Source: Pseudocercospora fijiensis CIRAD86
Taxonomy: Eukaryota > Ascomycota > Dothideomycetes > Mycosphaerellales > Mycosphaerellaceae
Direction of reading: 5' to 3'
Assembly (NCBI RefSeq): GCF_000340215.1
Contig: NW_006921534.1
Location: 3,047,014 to 3,111,013, forward strand
Length of the DNA: 64,000 bases
Below are positions 21,345 to 31,377 of the stretch, one piece after another (within the stretch, counting starts at the first letter, position 1; each line of letters opens with the position of its first letter). The translations under genes and the position numbers were made by a program. The notes under the pieces were generated by a model, which did no database searches, was not told where the DNA came from, and saw only the letters and a program-made list of their open reading frames with translations.

Positions 21345-22117
21345 GATCGAGAGGGCGCGAATCGAGTTAGTTCCATGCCTGTTCTCGAATTCAGAAAAAC
21401 CGCGGACGACTGCCACTCATAGGGGGTAGTCATGGTCTGAGCTACATCACTGTTTTAGTGCGTGACACCAACCTACAGCTAATGTAAAAACAATAAGTTT
21501 ATGGACTCCACGAATATGTACATAGCACAATGCAAGCGTCTTACTTCGCGTCTAATCGCGGGCTTCTGAACAACAGCGATCGGTGCCATCATGTTCTTCT
21601 CTTGCGAATAAACTTTCACCGGATCATTGGTGTCATGAGCGAGTTGACTACCTTATCAACGTGGTGTTGAGTTGTGTTGATGTACAGGGTGTATTATGCA
21701 TTCGCGAAGCCGGTCGGAGACTAGATTGAGAACCGTGCCAATGCCCCCTTGTTTTTGTTCATATGTTGTGGACGGACTTCTGCGAAGATCACGGTAGATC
21801 GGCCTTCAACGAGTAGGCGGGAAGGAAGCACTACTGAGCGGCTTCACGAATGCATATGACACCCTGTATTTCCAATTCCTCTTCTCTTTCTCGGCCCATC
21901 GGATTAAAGTTTAGCGCGGCGTTTGACGCACATTGTTAAGCTCTCACCTTTGTGTTGATGCTTAGAAATATCGACATCACAGGTACGCAAGCTCCTCACT
22001 CACAGCTTGACCCTACCTGCCCTGCCTCAGCCGCGTAGCAAGGTACCGGAAAGCTCTTGCTTCTGCTTTTGCATAAGGTCAATATATAGGTTTGTCCTGG
22101 TGCTTCCCCTCACATTC
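21345..22117. other. Intergenic; GST promoter
   Basis: About 770 bp with no convincing gene. A TATA-like CAATATATAG at about 22080-22089 lies some 30 bp upstream of the glutathione transferase ATG and may be its TATA box or part of its leader. Confidence 0.4.
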
Positions 22118-23163
22118 ATGTTTCGTACACTTCTACTACGTCGACAGCAGACAGCCAGCCACGTTCTCAAAGACACCACTACAGGCACAGGATTACTTGC
22201 AAAGCAGCCATTCTCGACTACGGCCGCCAAAAAGCAGAATAACGATAGCATGTCTGACGACAGGCCGACGGGATTGATTGCCAAGAGTGGTCTTGAGCTG
22301 CTGACGTTCGGCACTCCCAATGGTATGCGTGGCGATAGACAGCGGATCTTTAAGAGCTCATACTAATAAACCTCAGGCCACAAAGCGACCATTGTCCTTG
22401 AGGAGCTGAAGGAAGCCTACGGCAAGCCAGACTATGTTTTCCAGAGCATAAACATTGGACAGAACATCCAGAAAGAGCCATGGTATACAGAGAAGGGACC
22501 TAATGGTCGCATTCCGGTCCTTGTCGATCACGACAATGGCGACCTAGGCATCATGGAGGGTTTGGCGATCCTGTCGTACTTGACGCGACACTTTGATCCA
22601 GAGCACAAGTTCTCCTTCACGAAAGACCCGGAGCTCTCTCTCTGTGAACAATGGGTTGCCTGGCAACATGGCGGTCTTGGACCTATGCAGGGACAGGCAA
22701 ATCAGTGAGTAGGAGGGTTCCTGAGACATAGCACTATTGCCATACTGACGATGGCAGCTTTTACCGCCTTGCGAAAGAGCGTATCCCATACCCTACCCAA
22801 CGATATGTCGGCGAGACAGAGCGCTTATATGGCGTGCTTGACATCCGGCTCAAAGGCCGTGACTATCTGGTCGGCGACAAATACTCGATAGCAGATATTG
22901 CCAACTTCTCCTGGGTCAATGTAGCCTACTTTGCCGGAGTTGACCTCGACCAGTTCCCGAACGTGTACAAATGGTGGGAGAGAATCAATGCTCGTCCTGC
23001 GGTCCAGAAGGGCATCGCGATACCAAACAAGCCGACATTTACGAACGAGGTGTATAAGAAGCGATTGCAGGAAGAGCCGGAATTCAAGCAGAAGGACGAT
23101 GAGCTGAAAGAGATTTGCAAGAAGGCCAAGGAGCAGTACAACTACAAGTTTTCAGCGCCATAG
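22118..23163 (+). CDS. Ure2-like glutathione S-transferase
   Basis: Three exons, 22118-22322, 22377-22704 and 22758-23163 (introns 54 and 53 bp), give 312 residues. The N-terminal ~45 residues are basic and hydroxylated (MFRTLLLRRQQTASHVL), resembling a mitochondrial presequence. The thioredoxin-fold domain follows (LLTFGTPNGHKATIVLEEL, QNIQKEPWYTEKGPNGRIPVL), with the conserved cis-Pro in RIPVLVD. The helical C-terminal domain contains the N-capping block YSIADIANFSWV and WWERINARPAVQKG. The GTPNGxK and EEL signature is that of the Ure2/YfcG GST class (disulphide reductase or peroxidase activity with glutathione), not of classical Tyr or Ser GSTs. An internal in-frame ATG at 22250 (MSDDRPTG) would give a cytosolic form. 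Confidence 0.9.
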
Positions 23164-24172
23164 AAGTGAAAAGGCAGGGCAAGACGAAAGCGATCAGAGA
23201 GATGAAGGGTCTCAGGCCGGTCGCGTCAAGGGCAGGTGTAAAATCAGCACCTATGAATCGATACAAACAATAATTCTGCTGCGCGCTTCAGATCATTTCG
23301 TTCCCAGAACTTCTGATTTGTAGGACTCGCGCATTACATTCGCTCCTTCAACGGAGCGTACGCATGCGCCAAGGGTTGCTTGACAACTTGAGTCTCAAAG
23401 AGCTTCGAGAGCGGAGAGCTTGAGATCATCGTCGTTGCATGATGAAGGATCAAGGCACTGTGATTTACCTCTGTAGCGTAATCTAGACCCAATGCCTGCC
23501 TGGACTTTAGCAAATGCACAAGCTCTTAGCTTGACAGCGAATATCGCAAATGCTAATCAGGCGTCCTAAGTGGTCCATTGCGGGAATCCGGATTGTTCAG
23601 TACTGTACATCAACGTCAAACAAGTAAGCTGCATTCTGCATGAGCGGTGGGTGGACTTCCCGCACTGCGGTGGACTCTATTCCCATGTTGAGCTGTGATG
23701 AGTTAATCCTTAATATGTATGCAGCAGTAGACACAAAGCTTATTTGCTGACGGAGGGTCCTATCCAAGGTTCATATCCAGCTGTATCGCATTCGCTCGTT
23801 GCTCGAGGGAATATTCCAGCGTTGTGTTCCTAAAGGCGAAGGAGCTGCATTGGTCCCAGATGCATGCTGGAGGCTCTTGAGAAACCATGTGGCACAGTTT
23901 TGGCTCGCGGATTTTCGAAGGAAGCTTCCCGTGGACTTTACCCGCTGCTTGTTCCTGGTCGATTTTGAGCTTCGTCTGCAGGAGTCTATGGCTATTGTCA
24001 AGGCCAGGGAACGAAAGGATACCGTATGTCACGAAGACGCTGAATCGAGCAATTTCAAACGTGAGCTGCGGCCGTAATCCGGCATTACTCAGCCTGTCCG
24101 GAGTTTTTCCGAACAGAAAAAAATGTTGAACTCGTTCAGTGTTTGTGCCTGTTGTGAGACCTAGAAGCCGTG
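23164..24172. other. 1-kb intergenic region
   Basis: No supported gene. Antisense and sense frames of 60-144 codons around 23760-24194 overlap each other and the CutC start, and have no domain-like blocks. It presumably includes the GST terminator and the CutC promoter. Confidence 0.4.
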
Positions 24173-24883
24173 ATGGCTTTGCTTGAGATATCATGCTTTT
24201 CGGTGGAGAGCGCGATACTTGCTGCGAGAGCAGGCGCGGACCGAATCGAGCTCTGTAACGAGCAGAGTGAAGGTGGCACCACGCCGCCGGCAGACTGGAT
24301 CGCTCAAGTAAAGGCAGCCGTCGATACGCCCATGTTCGTTATGATCCGGCCACGCGGCGGTGCCTTCCAGGTCAATGATGCGGAGTTCGAAACGATGAAG
24401 GCATCAATTGACGCCTTCAAGAATCAAGTCGCCGGGTTCGTTTTTGGCATATTGGATTTGGACGACACAGTGGACATTGCTCGAACAGCAGAGCTTGTTC
24501 AAAGAGCGAAGCCGCTGCCCTGCACCTTCCATAAAGCTTTCGACCAGACTCCGAATCTCCTCGCCGCCTTAGAAGACGTCGTTAGGACAGGCATCAGTTT
24601 CGTGCTCACATCGGGAGGAGCACCTAATGCGCTTGCAGGTGTGCAGCCACTGAGACAGCTTGTGACCGCGGCTCGGAATCGGGTGACCATTCTCACTGCT
24701 GGAGGCGTGCGCCTGAATAATCTTGCTCAGATTCGACAGTCCTCCGGCGCGAAGGCGTTTCACTCGTCGGCCTTGGATCGAGGCAGTCTGTTACCAAATG
24801 TCGAGGACATTCGCCAGATGAAGCGAATGCTGTCCGTGGAAGTGGCTGATTCTGCTGCAGCTGATGAGGGCTCTCAAGAATAG
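24173..24883 (+). CDS. cutC: CutC-family copper homeostasis protein
   Basis: A single exon of 236 residues. The ATG at 24173 is preferred over any upstream alternative because MALLEISCFSVESA matches the family start. This is a TIM-barrel protein with the CutC blocks AARAGADRIELCNEQSEGGTTPP, MIRPRGGAF, GFVFGILDLDD, TFHKAFDQT, ISFVLTSGG and ILTAGGVRLNN. Family size is about 210-270 residues, so it is full length. CutC binds Cu(I) and was linked genetically to copper tolerance in bacteria and animals. Its true reaction is unsettled, so the role here is family inference. It is convergent with the thiolase gene. Confidence 0.92.
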   Translation: MALLEISCFSVESAILAARAGADRIELCNEQSEGGTTPPADWIAQVKAAVDTPMFVMIRPRGGAFQVNDAEFETMKASIDAFKNQVAGFVFGILDLDDTVDIARTAELVQRAKPLPCTFHKAFDQTPNLLAALEDVVRTGISFVLTSGGAPNALAGVQPLRQLVTAARNRVTILTAGGVRLNNLAQIRQSSGAKAFHSSALDRGSLLPNVEDIRQMKRMLSVEVADSAAADEGSQE

Positions 24884-25410
24884 ATGAGGTTGGGGAGGCC
24901 GACAGCGCGACCTCGAATGGATGTGGATGTCACGCATGGCCGAACTGCGTCGATGGAAGACATAGTGCCACATTCGCCAGGTCGACAGTCTGGCAGGCGC
25001 TACATAGATGGACGCAACCGCCATACTTCATCAGAAGTGTGGGTTTTGGGAATAGAAAAGGGTGATGATAGAGAAGCTTGACCCCTGCTCAACGAGCCTA
25101 CAAGGACCAGGTAGATAGCGGAGGACGACGACGACCCACTGCACAGTGCACAGTCAGCAAGGCATTTTGACAGAGCATTGCATGATGACTGTCTTGGCTG
25201 ATAACACTGCCGACATGGTATCTTACATACGAAGCAGAAAGAGCGGCGAACACCCTCGAGCTGAGATGCTCAGCAACCAAGTTTCGACCCGAACCAGCAT
25301 CATTGTACGTCTGTAATCCAGGATTCTGACAGATCCAATACGTTAAGACTGTCTTGCCTCACGCACCAAAAAGTGCGCTCTCTGTCGTAACATCCTCGTC
25401 AACATTACAC
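24884..25410. other. Convergent intergenic region
   Basis: About 530 bp between the stop codons of the CutC-like and thiolase genes. Presumably two 3' untranslated regions. No gene seen. Confidence 0.5.
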
Positions 25411-26679
25411 CTACTCCGCGACCCAGACTGCCGCCATTCCCATGCCTGTACCGACACACATGCTTGTTAGACCGATCTTCTTGTTGGTTCGCTTCAGCTC
25501 GTAGAGCAACGTGCTGACTTGTCTTGCACCAGTGCATCCAAGAGGATGGCCAAAGGCAATAGCTCCTCCCTTGGGGTTGATCTTGCTGTGGTCCAAGCCA
25601 AGCTCATTGGCACACCACAGACACTGGGACGCAAAAGCCTCGTTTATTTCATAGATGTCGACATCATCCTTCGTAATGCCAGCCTTCTCCAGCGCAACGG
25701 GAATCGCCTTCCAAGGACCAATGCCCATGAGAAGTGGTGGTACACCGACGATCGAGGCAGTAACGTACTTGCCCATGACCTTTTGGCCCAGACGCTCAGC
25801 GGTGCTTCGCTTCATGAGCAGAACTGCTGCAGCTCCGTCCGATATTTGTGAGGCGTTGCCTGCGTGGATGGAACCATCCTTTGCGAATGCAGCCTTGATC
25901 TTTCCCAATGACTCTGCGGTCACTTCACGCACGCCGTCGTCGCGGTCAACCACTAGCTCTTTCTCTTCTTCAGTCTTTGGGTCTTGCCATTTCGCCTTCA
26001 ATGGGTAGATCTCTTCCTTGAACAAGCCTTGCTTCTGCGCATCCATTGCCTTTTTGTAGCTGTTGGCGGCAAACTTGTCCTGCTCCGCCCTGCTGATCTT
26101 CTTGTCCTTGGCCATCTGCTCACTGAGAAGTCCCATGGGAACTTTACATTCCGCAGCAGACTTGTGGTTTTCGAGAAGCTCGCTGAACTCAGTCACGGCC
26201 TGTGGGCCATATTGTGTGGACATGCTCTCTACACCAGCTCCAATGCCAACCTCAATCATGCCCGCACGGATGGCGTTGGCGATCTCTGCGCAAGCTTGCA
26301 GGCCAGAACTGCATTGTCTGTTCAAGCTCTTCACTGCCGTAGTCTCTGGGAAGCCAGCTGCCAACGCTGCGGCGCGGAATTCAGTGGCACCGCCGCCAGG
26401 AGCGAGGACACATCCCACAGAAATGTCCTCGACTGAGCTCGGGTCAATGCCAGATCGTTCGAGGAGACCCTTGAAGGCGCCGTGCAGCAGATCGGCTCCT
26501 GCAGTGTCCTTGAAACCTCCACGACCACCTTTCGTGATTGCTGTGCGCAGCGCAGCGGTCACGACGATGTCATCAGGGTGCTTTTCGAGGAGTGATGGTC
26601 TTCCTGATGGCTGCATATGTCCGGCGACTTGTGAGATGCGCCCTTGGGCAGCGGAGTTTGTACCTGCTTGGTTTGCCAT
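25411..26679 (-). CDS. pot1: Peroxisomal 3-ketoacyl-CoA thiolase
   Basis: A single exon of 422 residues, starting MANQAGTNSAAQGRISQVAG. The last step of beta-oxidation: thiolytic release of acetyl-CoA from 3-ketoacyl-CoA. The nucleophile is C123 (SLNRQCSSGLQ), H378 lies in IAFGHPLGCTGAR and C408 in SMCVGTGMG, at spacings matching the yeast enzyme. Residues 14-22 (RISQVAGHM) resemble a PTS2 peroxisomal targeting signal (R-L/I-x5-H-L/A) with Met at the last position. No mitochondrial presequence is evident, supporting the peroxisomal rather than the acetoacetyl-CoA or mitochondrial paralogue. Confidence 0.95.
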   Translation of the reverse strand: MANQAGTNSAAQGRISQVAGHMQPSGRPSLLEKHPDDIVVTAALRTAITKGGRGGFKDTAGADLLHGAFKGLLERSGIDPSSVEDISVGCVLAPGGGATEFRAAALAAGFPETTAVKSLNRQCSSGLQACAEIANAIRAGMIEVGIGAGVESMSTQYGPQAVTEFSELLENHKSAAECKVPMGLLSEQMAKDKKISRAEQDKFAANSYKKAMDAQKQGLFKEEIYPLKAKWQDPKTEEEKELVVDRDDGVREVTAESLGKIKAAFAKDGSIHAGNASQISDGAAAVLLMKRSTAERLGQKVMGKYVTASIVGVPPLLMGIGPWKAIPVALEKAGITKDDVDIYEINEAFASQCLWCANELGLDHSKINPKGGAIAFGHPLGCTGARQVSTLLYELKRTNKKIGLTSMCVGTGMGMAAVWVAE

Positions 26680-27162
26680 GATGTTAAGTTGGGTTTGAAG
26701 AGGAAGATGGAGAAGGAGAGTTAGGAGGTACGATTTTACACACTACATGTACCGATTGCTCTCTGGTGGTCATCACCTCCACATGACCATAGAGGCATAG
26801 AAGGAGCCTCGGACATGGACTGCTTTGTCTTGTGAAAAACGGGCCTCGGTCGTCGTCACCTGATGACGTCTCACGGTGCACCTCAAGTTCGATGCAGATG
26901 CCGTCTACGACGCAGCCCAGTGTCAAGCAGTGTAGACTGACATGCTTTGTTGGACGTTCGCGAGCTGAATGATGTGAAGTTCACTGCAAAATGTTCTCTA
27001 GCGGCCACCGACGGTTCAGACGACAAGGGTGCAGTGGACTCAGTCATCTCCGGGTACTGTAAATAATGTCCATCGTCGCTCCAACTTGGAAGTGACCTAT
27101 TAACCAACCCTCCGTTATACTACGCCGCCGCCCTCGTGCAGTTTTGCTGGACCGGCCACGCG
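26680..27162. other. Thiolase promoter and flank of the second transposon relic
   Basis: About 480 bp of normal composition between the thiolase start and the left terminal repeat of the TIR element. The proximal part should be the thiolase promoter. No supported gene. Confidence 0.45.
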
Positions 27163-27198
27163 ATACTATTGTTTGCGTTAAGGTTGAGAATGCCAAGA
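27163..27198 (+). repeat. Left 36-bp terminal inverted repeat
   Basis: Exact reverse complement of 30623-30658. It begins ATACTATTGTTTGCG and ends TGCCAAGA. It is free of RIP-type changes between the two copies. Confidence 0.9.
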
Positions 27199-27282
27199 AC
27201 CTCGTGACCGCGATGCCTGTCTATACTATTTCTTAGTAATCAGGTCGATAGAGTGTAGTTTTATCCTTACACCGCTTTTAAG

Positions 27283-27638
27283 ATGTCTCTATTAGGCAGT
27301 ATGCCTATAGAGATAGTATATATCGTCGCTACCGTCTATATTGCTAGCGATCTTTTGCTTATATACTACCTCTTAATAGCGCTAAAACTACCGAAGAAGG
27401 GCGTAGATGCCGCGCCGTAGGCACGAGCGAGTTAATCGCGTAAACTAGTCGAGAAGGAGCTACCGGCTTATAAGGAGGCTATTATAAGGCGCGAGTCGCT
27501 GAAGAAGAAGATAAAGAGGTCGGCCTCGGCGGCTTTAAAGAAGTTTAATTAGGCTTACGCATTCGATACTTCGGCGTATAGAGAGGTCTCGGAGTACTTA
27601 AAGGGCGCATCGGCAGCGATTAGTAATAATAACAGTAA

Positions 27639-27670
<32 letters not shown>

Positions 27671-29050
27671 AGGGCAGTAATATAGAAGGTAAAGTCGCGC
27701 CTAGCAAGTTAACGACTATAGGCGAGGCGCCTAGCAATAATTAGTTAGCGTAACGGCTTATAAACTAGTAGTTAGTAGATAAGGAAGATATCGAGACTGC
27801 CTCGTACGACTCTTATAATAACCTCTACTATAAACAGTGTTAGCGCCTTCTTAGCGGCAATTAGGTCCTTAGAACTAAGAATAAGGAATAGAATAGTGCG
27901 GCTACTTAGCCTACTAAAGATGCTTTCTACTAAGTAGTAGATAAAGCTAAGAAACAAGGCCTCTTTGTTAGAAGCTATATGTTAGTTGTATCCGCTACGA
28001 GTGTAAAGAAGGCAGAATAGTTCTACTAAAGTTAGAAGCAGAATAGTAAGTAAAACGGCTATTCGAAGAGCGTTTCTATACTAATCTCTCGTAGCTAAGG
28101 ATTATAGCAAAGCACTTAATGCTACTCTTAAATTTAAATACGAAGGTCGAGACAAGGTCTATATTAATATCGAGTTTAAAACAGTAGCGAAGGACGCCCT
28201 CGCTAGCGCTGTTCTCAAAGTTAGTAAACTAAAGCTAAACGACTAACAAGCTATCGATAGTCTTACCTATATTGCAGAAGAACGAAGGTTAGGCAATTAT
28301 AAGACTAAGCTCTAAGCTAACTATATATACACTCTTAGCAACTGTAAGAACTATAGTAGCTATTGCTATTATCCTAAGAACACGCTAAATACGGAGACAT
28401 ATTACTACTAGTTCTATAGTGAAGCTTTAAACCTATAGTCTTACGCCCTTACTATAAAGCAAGAAGGAGTAACTCTAAAGAAGCCGCCGGAGTTAGCTTT
28501 TATAAAGATAAAGGATTATAAGGATAAGAAGCTTAGTAGCAGACTAAAGGGCTGTTCTAATAGCATGCTAGCTAACTTAAGGATACTAGAACTTCCTTAA
28601 ACACTAGCTTAACAACGAGGCCGTTCTACTATTGATCCTAGAGCTATTGTCCGAGAGACTATATCGAGTCTGCTTCTAGTCCTTCGTAGCGGCTTAGCTA
28701 AGCCTGCTATCGCTTAACCTAAACCTTAATCTAAGGTTATAGCAGAAGAATCGCCTGTTCTAGTATACGTTGCAGTAACGCTTAGAACGCTAATCTTAAG
28801 CCTAACTCGTTAGTTCTTTAAGTATGCTATAAAGCAGCACGAATAGTCTAATCTAGAAGAAGTTAGAGACTTTAAGAAGATAGAGTTACATTTCCTTACT
28901 AAGAAATAGGACTGTAATTAGATAATGCGTGTCTCTAAGAAGTACTAGAAGGAAGAACTTAGCTTCTTTAAAGGCTATAGACGTCGGTTGCTTGATACGT
29001 TAAAGCGTTTCTAGAAGATAAAGCTGTCTAAGAGGGCAGAGAAGTGATGC
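27283..29050 (+). pseudogene. RIP-killed ORF of unknown function in the TIR element
   Basis: From an ATG at 27283 the plus frame reads MSLLGSMPIEIVYIVATVYI with a hydrophobic start. Its first stop is a TAG, and later TAG and TAA follow at a density typical of RIP. It then shows Lys/Arg-rich helices (LKKKIKRSASAALKKF), a Ser tract encoded by AGT repeats (27633-27670) and, near the end, KKIELHFLTKK and KEELSFFKGYRRRLLDTLKR. I recognise no domain. It opposes the mariner-type transposase and may be an accessory gene of the element or part of an older element. Confidence 0.5.
27633..27670 (+). repeat. AGT/TAG trinucleotide tract
   Basis: About a dozen tandem AGT units inside the RIP-affected frame, now reading as poly-Ser. 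A TGG tract converted by G-to-A changes would give exactly this pattern. Confidence 0.75.
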
Positions 29051-29076
29051 TATTTAAACAATAATAACGACATTTA

Positions 29077-29166
29077 TAACGGAGCAAAGGTTGGTCTCGC
29101 TAGTTTATATTAGTGTAGGGTTTATATAGTATCTAGAAATTAAGTAGCTTACTATTTGCTCCGTTA
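29077..29166. repeat. 12-bp inverted repeat inside the TIR element
   Basis: TAACGGAGCAAA at 29077-29088 and TTTGCTCCGTTA at 29155-29166 are exact reverse complements 66 bp apart. They sit between the two opposing coding ghosts, where transcripts from both would end. They may be a terminator hairpin or the buried end of a nested element. Confidence 0.6.
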
Positions 29167-29385
29167 CGTGTGTCTCTATTATCGCTACCGCCCTTCGAAT
29201 CTCCTTACAAGCGGAGAGCTTTGCGCGGGGCTTAGCATTCCGCACTACTTCTTCGAAATTCGAAAACATCCGCTATACTGCTCGGATTATAACTAAATTA
29301 ATAGCGGAGCTTCGTCTAGATAATGTCTTAATATTGCCGATTTTTAATAATGTAGTTTAGACGTAAAGTAGTAGTATTATACGAC

Positions 29386-30480
29386 TTAGAGGTAAAGGTA
29401 GTCAAACTCGAAGCCTAGCTCCGTCGCTTCCGTATTAAAGTCGTATACGCCGTCGATATTATATCTACTATGCCTAAAGAGTCCGGTTATATTAAGGCCG
29501 GCTATATACTTAAGAGCCTATCTAAGGAAGTTAGCAAAGCATTCAAAGTCCTTCTGCATTTGCTTGTTCTTCTTTAGCTATCTTTTTAGTATATTGAAGG
29601 TCTATTCTATTAGATTAAGGTCTAGCGAGTATAGCGGCAAGTACTCTAATCTATAGCCGGCTAACAGTATTATCTCTTTAACCCTCTCGCTATAGTAGAT
29701 CGAGGCGTTATCTATTATAAAGATCATCTCTTTACCTTCAATAAGAGGCAGTACTTTATTCTCTAGCTAGTTATTAAAGGTAACCTAATCTACGGCGCCT
29801 TCTATATAGAGGGTACAATTAAGATAGCTATTAATCGTTAAAGCCGGCAATATTAAGGTGCGTCGTTGCCTTTGCGCGTACTAGAAATCGTAGCAATCTA
29901 TGCCCTTTAGAGACTAACTATACTTCCGGTAAGCAGTCTTCTTATTAGAGGCCGTCTCGTTAAGGAATATTAGCTTATCTATAGGCTATTTCTAGCTCTT
30001 AGTATACTATACGGCTCTTACTATCGGATTGCGCTCCTTCGCGACCTGCTTTGCCTATTTCCGAGTCTATTCGAGCCGATTAGTAAGCGTACGCTATACG
30101 CTCGAAGGATACAGTTCTACGCTAAACTCGTTATATAATGCTATATATATCTCTTCGAGATATGAGTCCGGTCGATTAGATAGATATTCTATTAACTACT
30201 AGTCTATTTCCGGCGTTAACTTCTTTATACGGCGCTTTACCTTCTTCTTCCTCTTCTTATCTAGTTTAGGCGATAGCGGTAGGGTCGGACCTAGTATATA
30301 TACCTCTCTAAATAGCTTATAACACTTCCGCTATCGATATATCGTCGCTATACTCGCACTAGTCTTCGAGATAATAGTTAGAACGTCAAGATTGGCTTCG
30401 AAATATAATACGGCGAGTTTGGCGGTCTTAGAGGGCAGGCGGCCTAGTATACCGGCGTAAAACGACGCGAGGAAGGCGCT
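29386..30480 (-). pseudogene. RIP-killed Tc1/mariner (DDE) transposase
   Basis: One minus-strand frame of about 365 codons, interrupted by TAG and TAA only, with no frameshift. It has a helix-turn-helix-like N-terminus (KTSASIATIYR), basic SPKLDKKRKKKVKRRIKK, and the DDE signatures: a first block FLNETASNKK (the usual FxDE Asp reads Asn), IFIIDNASIYYSERVK for the second Asp, and YLPLYSLDLNLIE for the third acid, followed by TFNILKR. It ends in TAA at 29386-29388. Non-functional; closest to fungal mariner-like elements with the DNASIHH/SPDLNPIE motif. Confidence 0.85.
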
Positions 30481-30622
30481 AAACACCTATAACAACACCT
30501 TAGTATACATATTTAACGGCTATACTATCAACAAGGACAACAATTCAGTATTAGGGCGAGTGTGCGCAGAAATGGGACGATTTGGCTGATTTACTAGCAA
30601 AATTATAGTAGGGTTTCCCAGG

Positions 30623-30658
30623 TCTTGGCATTCTCAACCTTAACGCAAACAATAGTAT
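30623..30658 (-). repeat. Right 36-bp terminal inverted repeat
   Basis: Exact reverse complement of 27163-27198. A TA follows the presumed element end on both sides, consistent with TA target duplication. Confidence 0.9.
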
Positions 30659-31300
30659 AGAGCAAGCCACGATCGCTTCCTTCCACAAGATATCCTTTGA
30701 ATATTCTAAGGCTGTAGGCGCTCCGGAATATCTCGACCCACCGATCTTCCCAGAACCAACGCGTTTCTTCACGGCAACAGTGTAGGCAATGATGCGTGTG
30801 CAGATGTCCAGGCACCAAGAAAAGGTCCAAGAATACTGACTGAGCTCGTAAGGCGCATTCATCGATAGCTCAGCTTCCATGGAAGGCTTCATGTGTTCCT
30901 TCATGCAGCTGAGCAAGCGATTCGCCTGTGGTTATACACTGATTTCTACTGTAGCCAAGAGTCCATGTCGACTTTGGCACGGACCATTCTGTATTGCTCC
31001 TTCAGGATTGGATTCCTTCCTTCGAATCAACTCAGGGCAACCTTAACATGCAAGCCACCAAAGCCTGACAGCCGCTGAGAAAGTGCCCTGTCAGCCTCTT
31101 GACCCTTGCGTGCGTTCACTCCATTTCGTACAAGAGTGTCGAGCCTTATTAGAAGCTTGTCTCAGCTCGGCCGTCAGTATACACGGCCTTCATATAACCC
31201 AAGCCTTCCGCGCTTCTCCCATATACGAGACGGCAACCTTCATTGATCGTGCCACAGCATAAAATTCGGCACTTCAGCATCCTCTACCGCGTGGCAATCT
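30659..31300. other. Gene-poor flank of the TIR element
   Basis: Normal composition. On the minus strand a frame reads ELSQYSWTFSWCLDICTRII toward the transposon junction and runs into its terminal repeat. It has coding-like flavour but no recognised family. It may be an old gene cut by the insertion. Confidence 0.3.
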
Positions 31301-31377
31301 GCCAAGGCCCTACATTGATCGTTCGATCGGACAGGCTCGTACGCGTGTCATGAGCACAGCTCGGACTAATCTGCATT

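Larger units (their letters stand above)
27163..30658. mobile_element. RIP-degraded 3.5-kb TIR DNA transposon with two opposing coding ghosts
   Basis: It is bounded by perfect 36-bp inverted repeats at 27163-27198 and 30623-30658. Reading inward both start ATACTATTGTTTGCG and end ATGCCAAGA. If the TA at 27164-27165 and 30656-30657 is the target duplication, this is the Tc1/mariner/pogo pattern. The interior (about 27230-30500) shows the same CA/TG depletion as the first relic. A transposase ghost of the Tc1/mariner DDE type runs on the minus strand at 29386-30480, and a second coding ghost on the plus strand starts at 27283. The terminal ~70-150 bp at each end still contain normal CA and TG. 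It could be one two-gene element or a mariner nested in another element; the sequence alone does not decide. Confidence 0.8.

Noticed and set aside
23760..24194. 144-codon minus-strand frame overlapping the CutC start
   Set aside because: It competes with plus-strand frames in the same place, overlaps a solid gene start and has no domain-like pattern.
27600..27740. Poly-leucine minus-strand frame (60 codons)
   Set aside because: It is the reverse complement of the AGT repeat tract in the RIP-hit ORF and not a gene.
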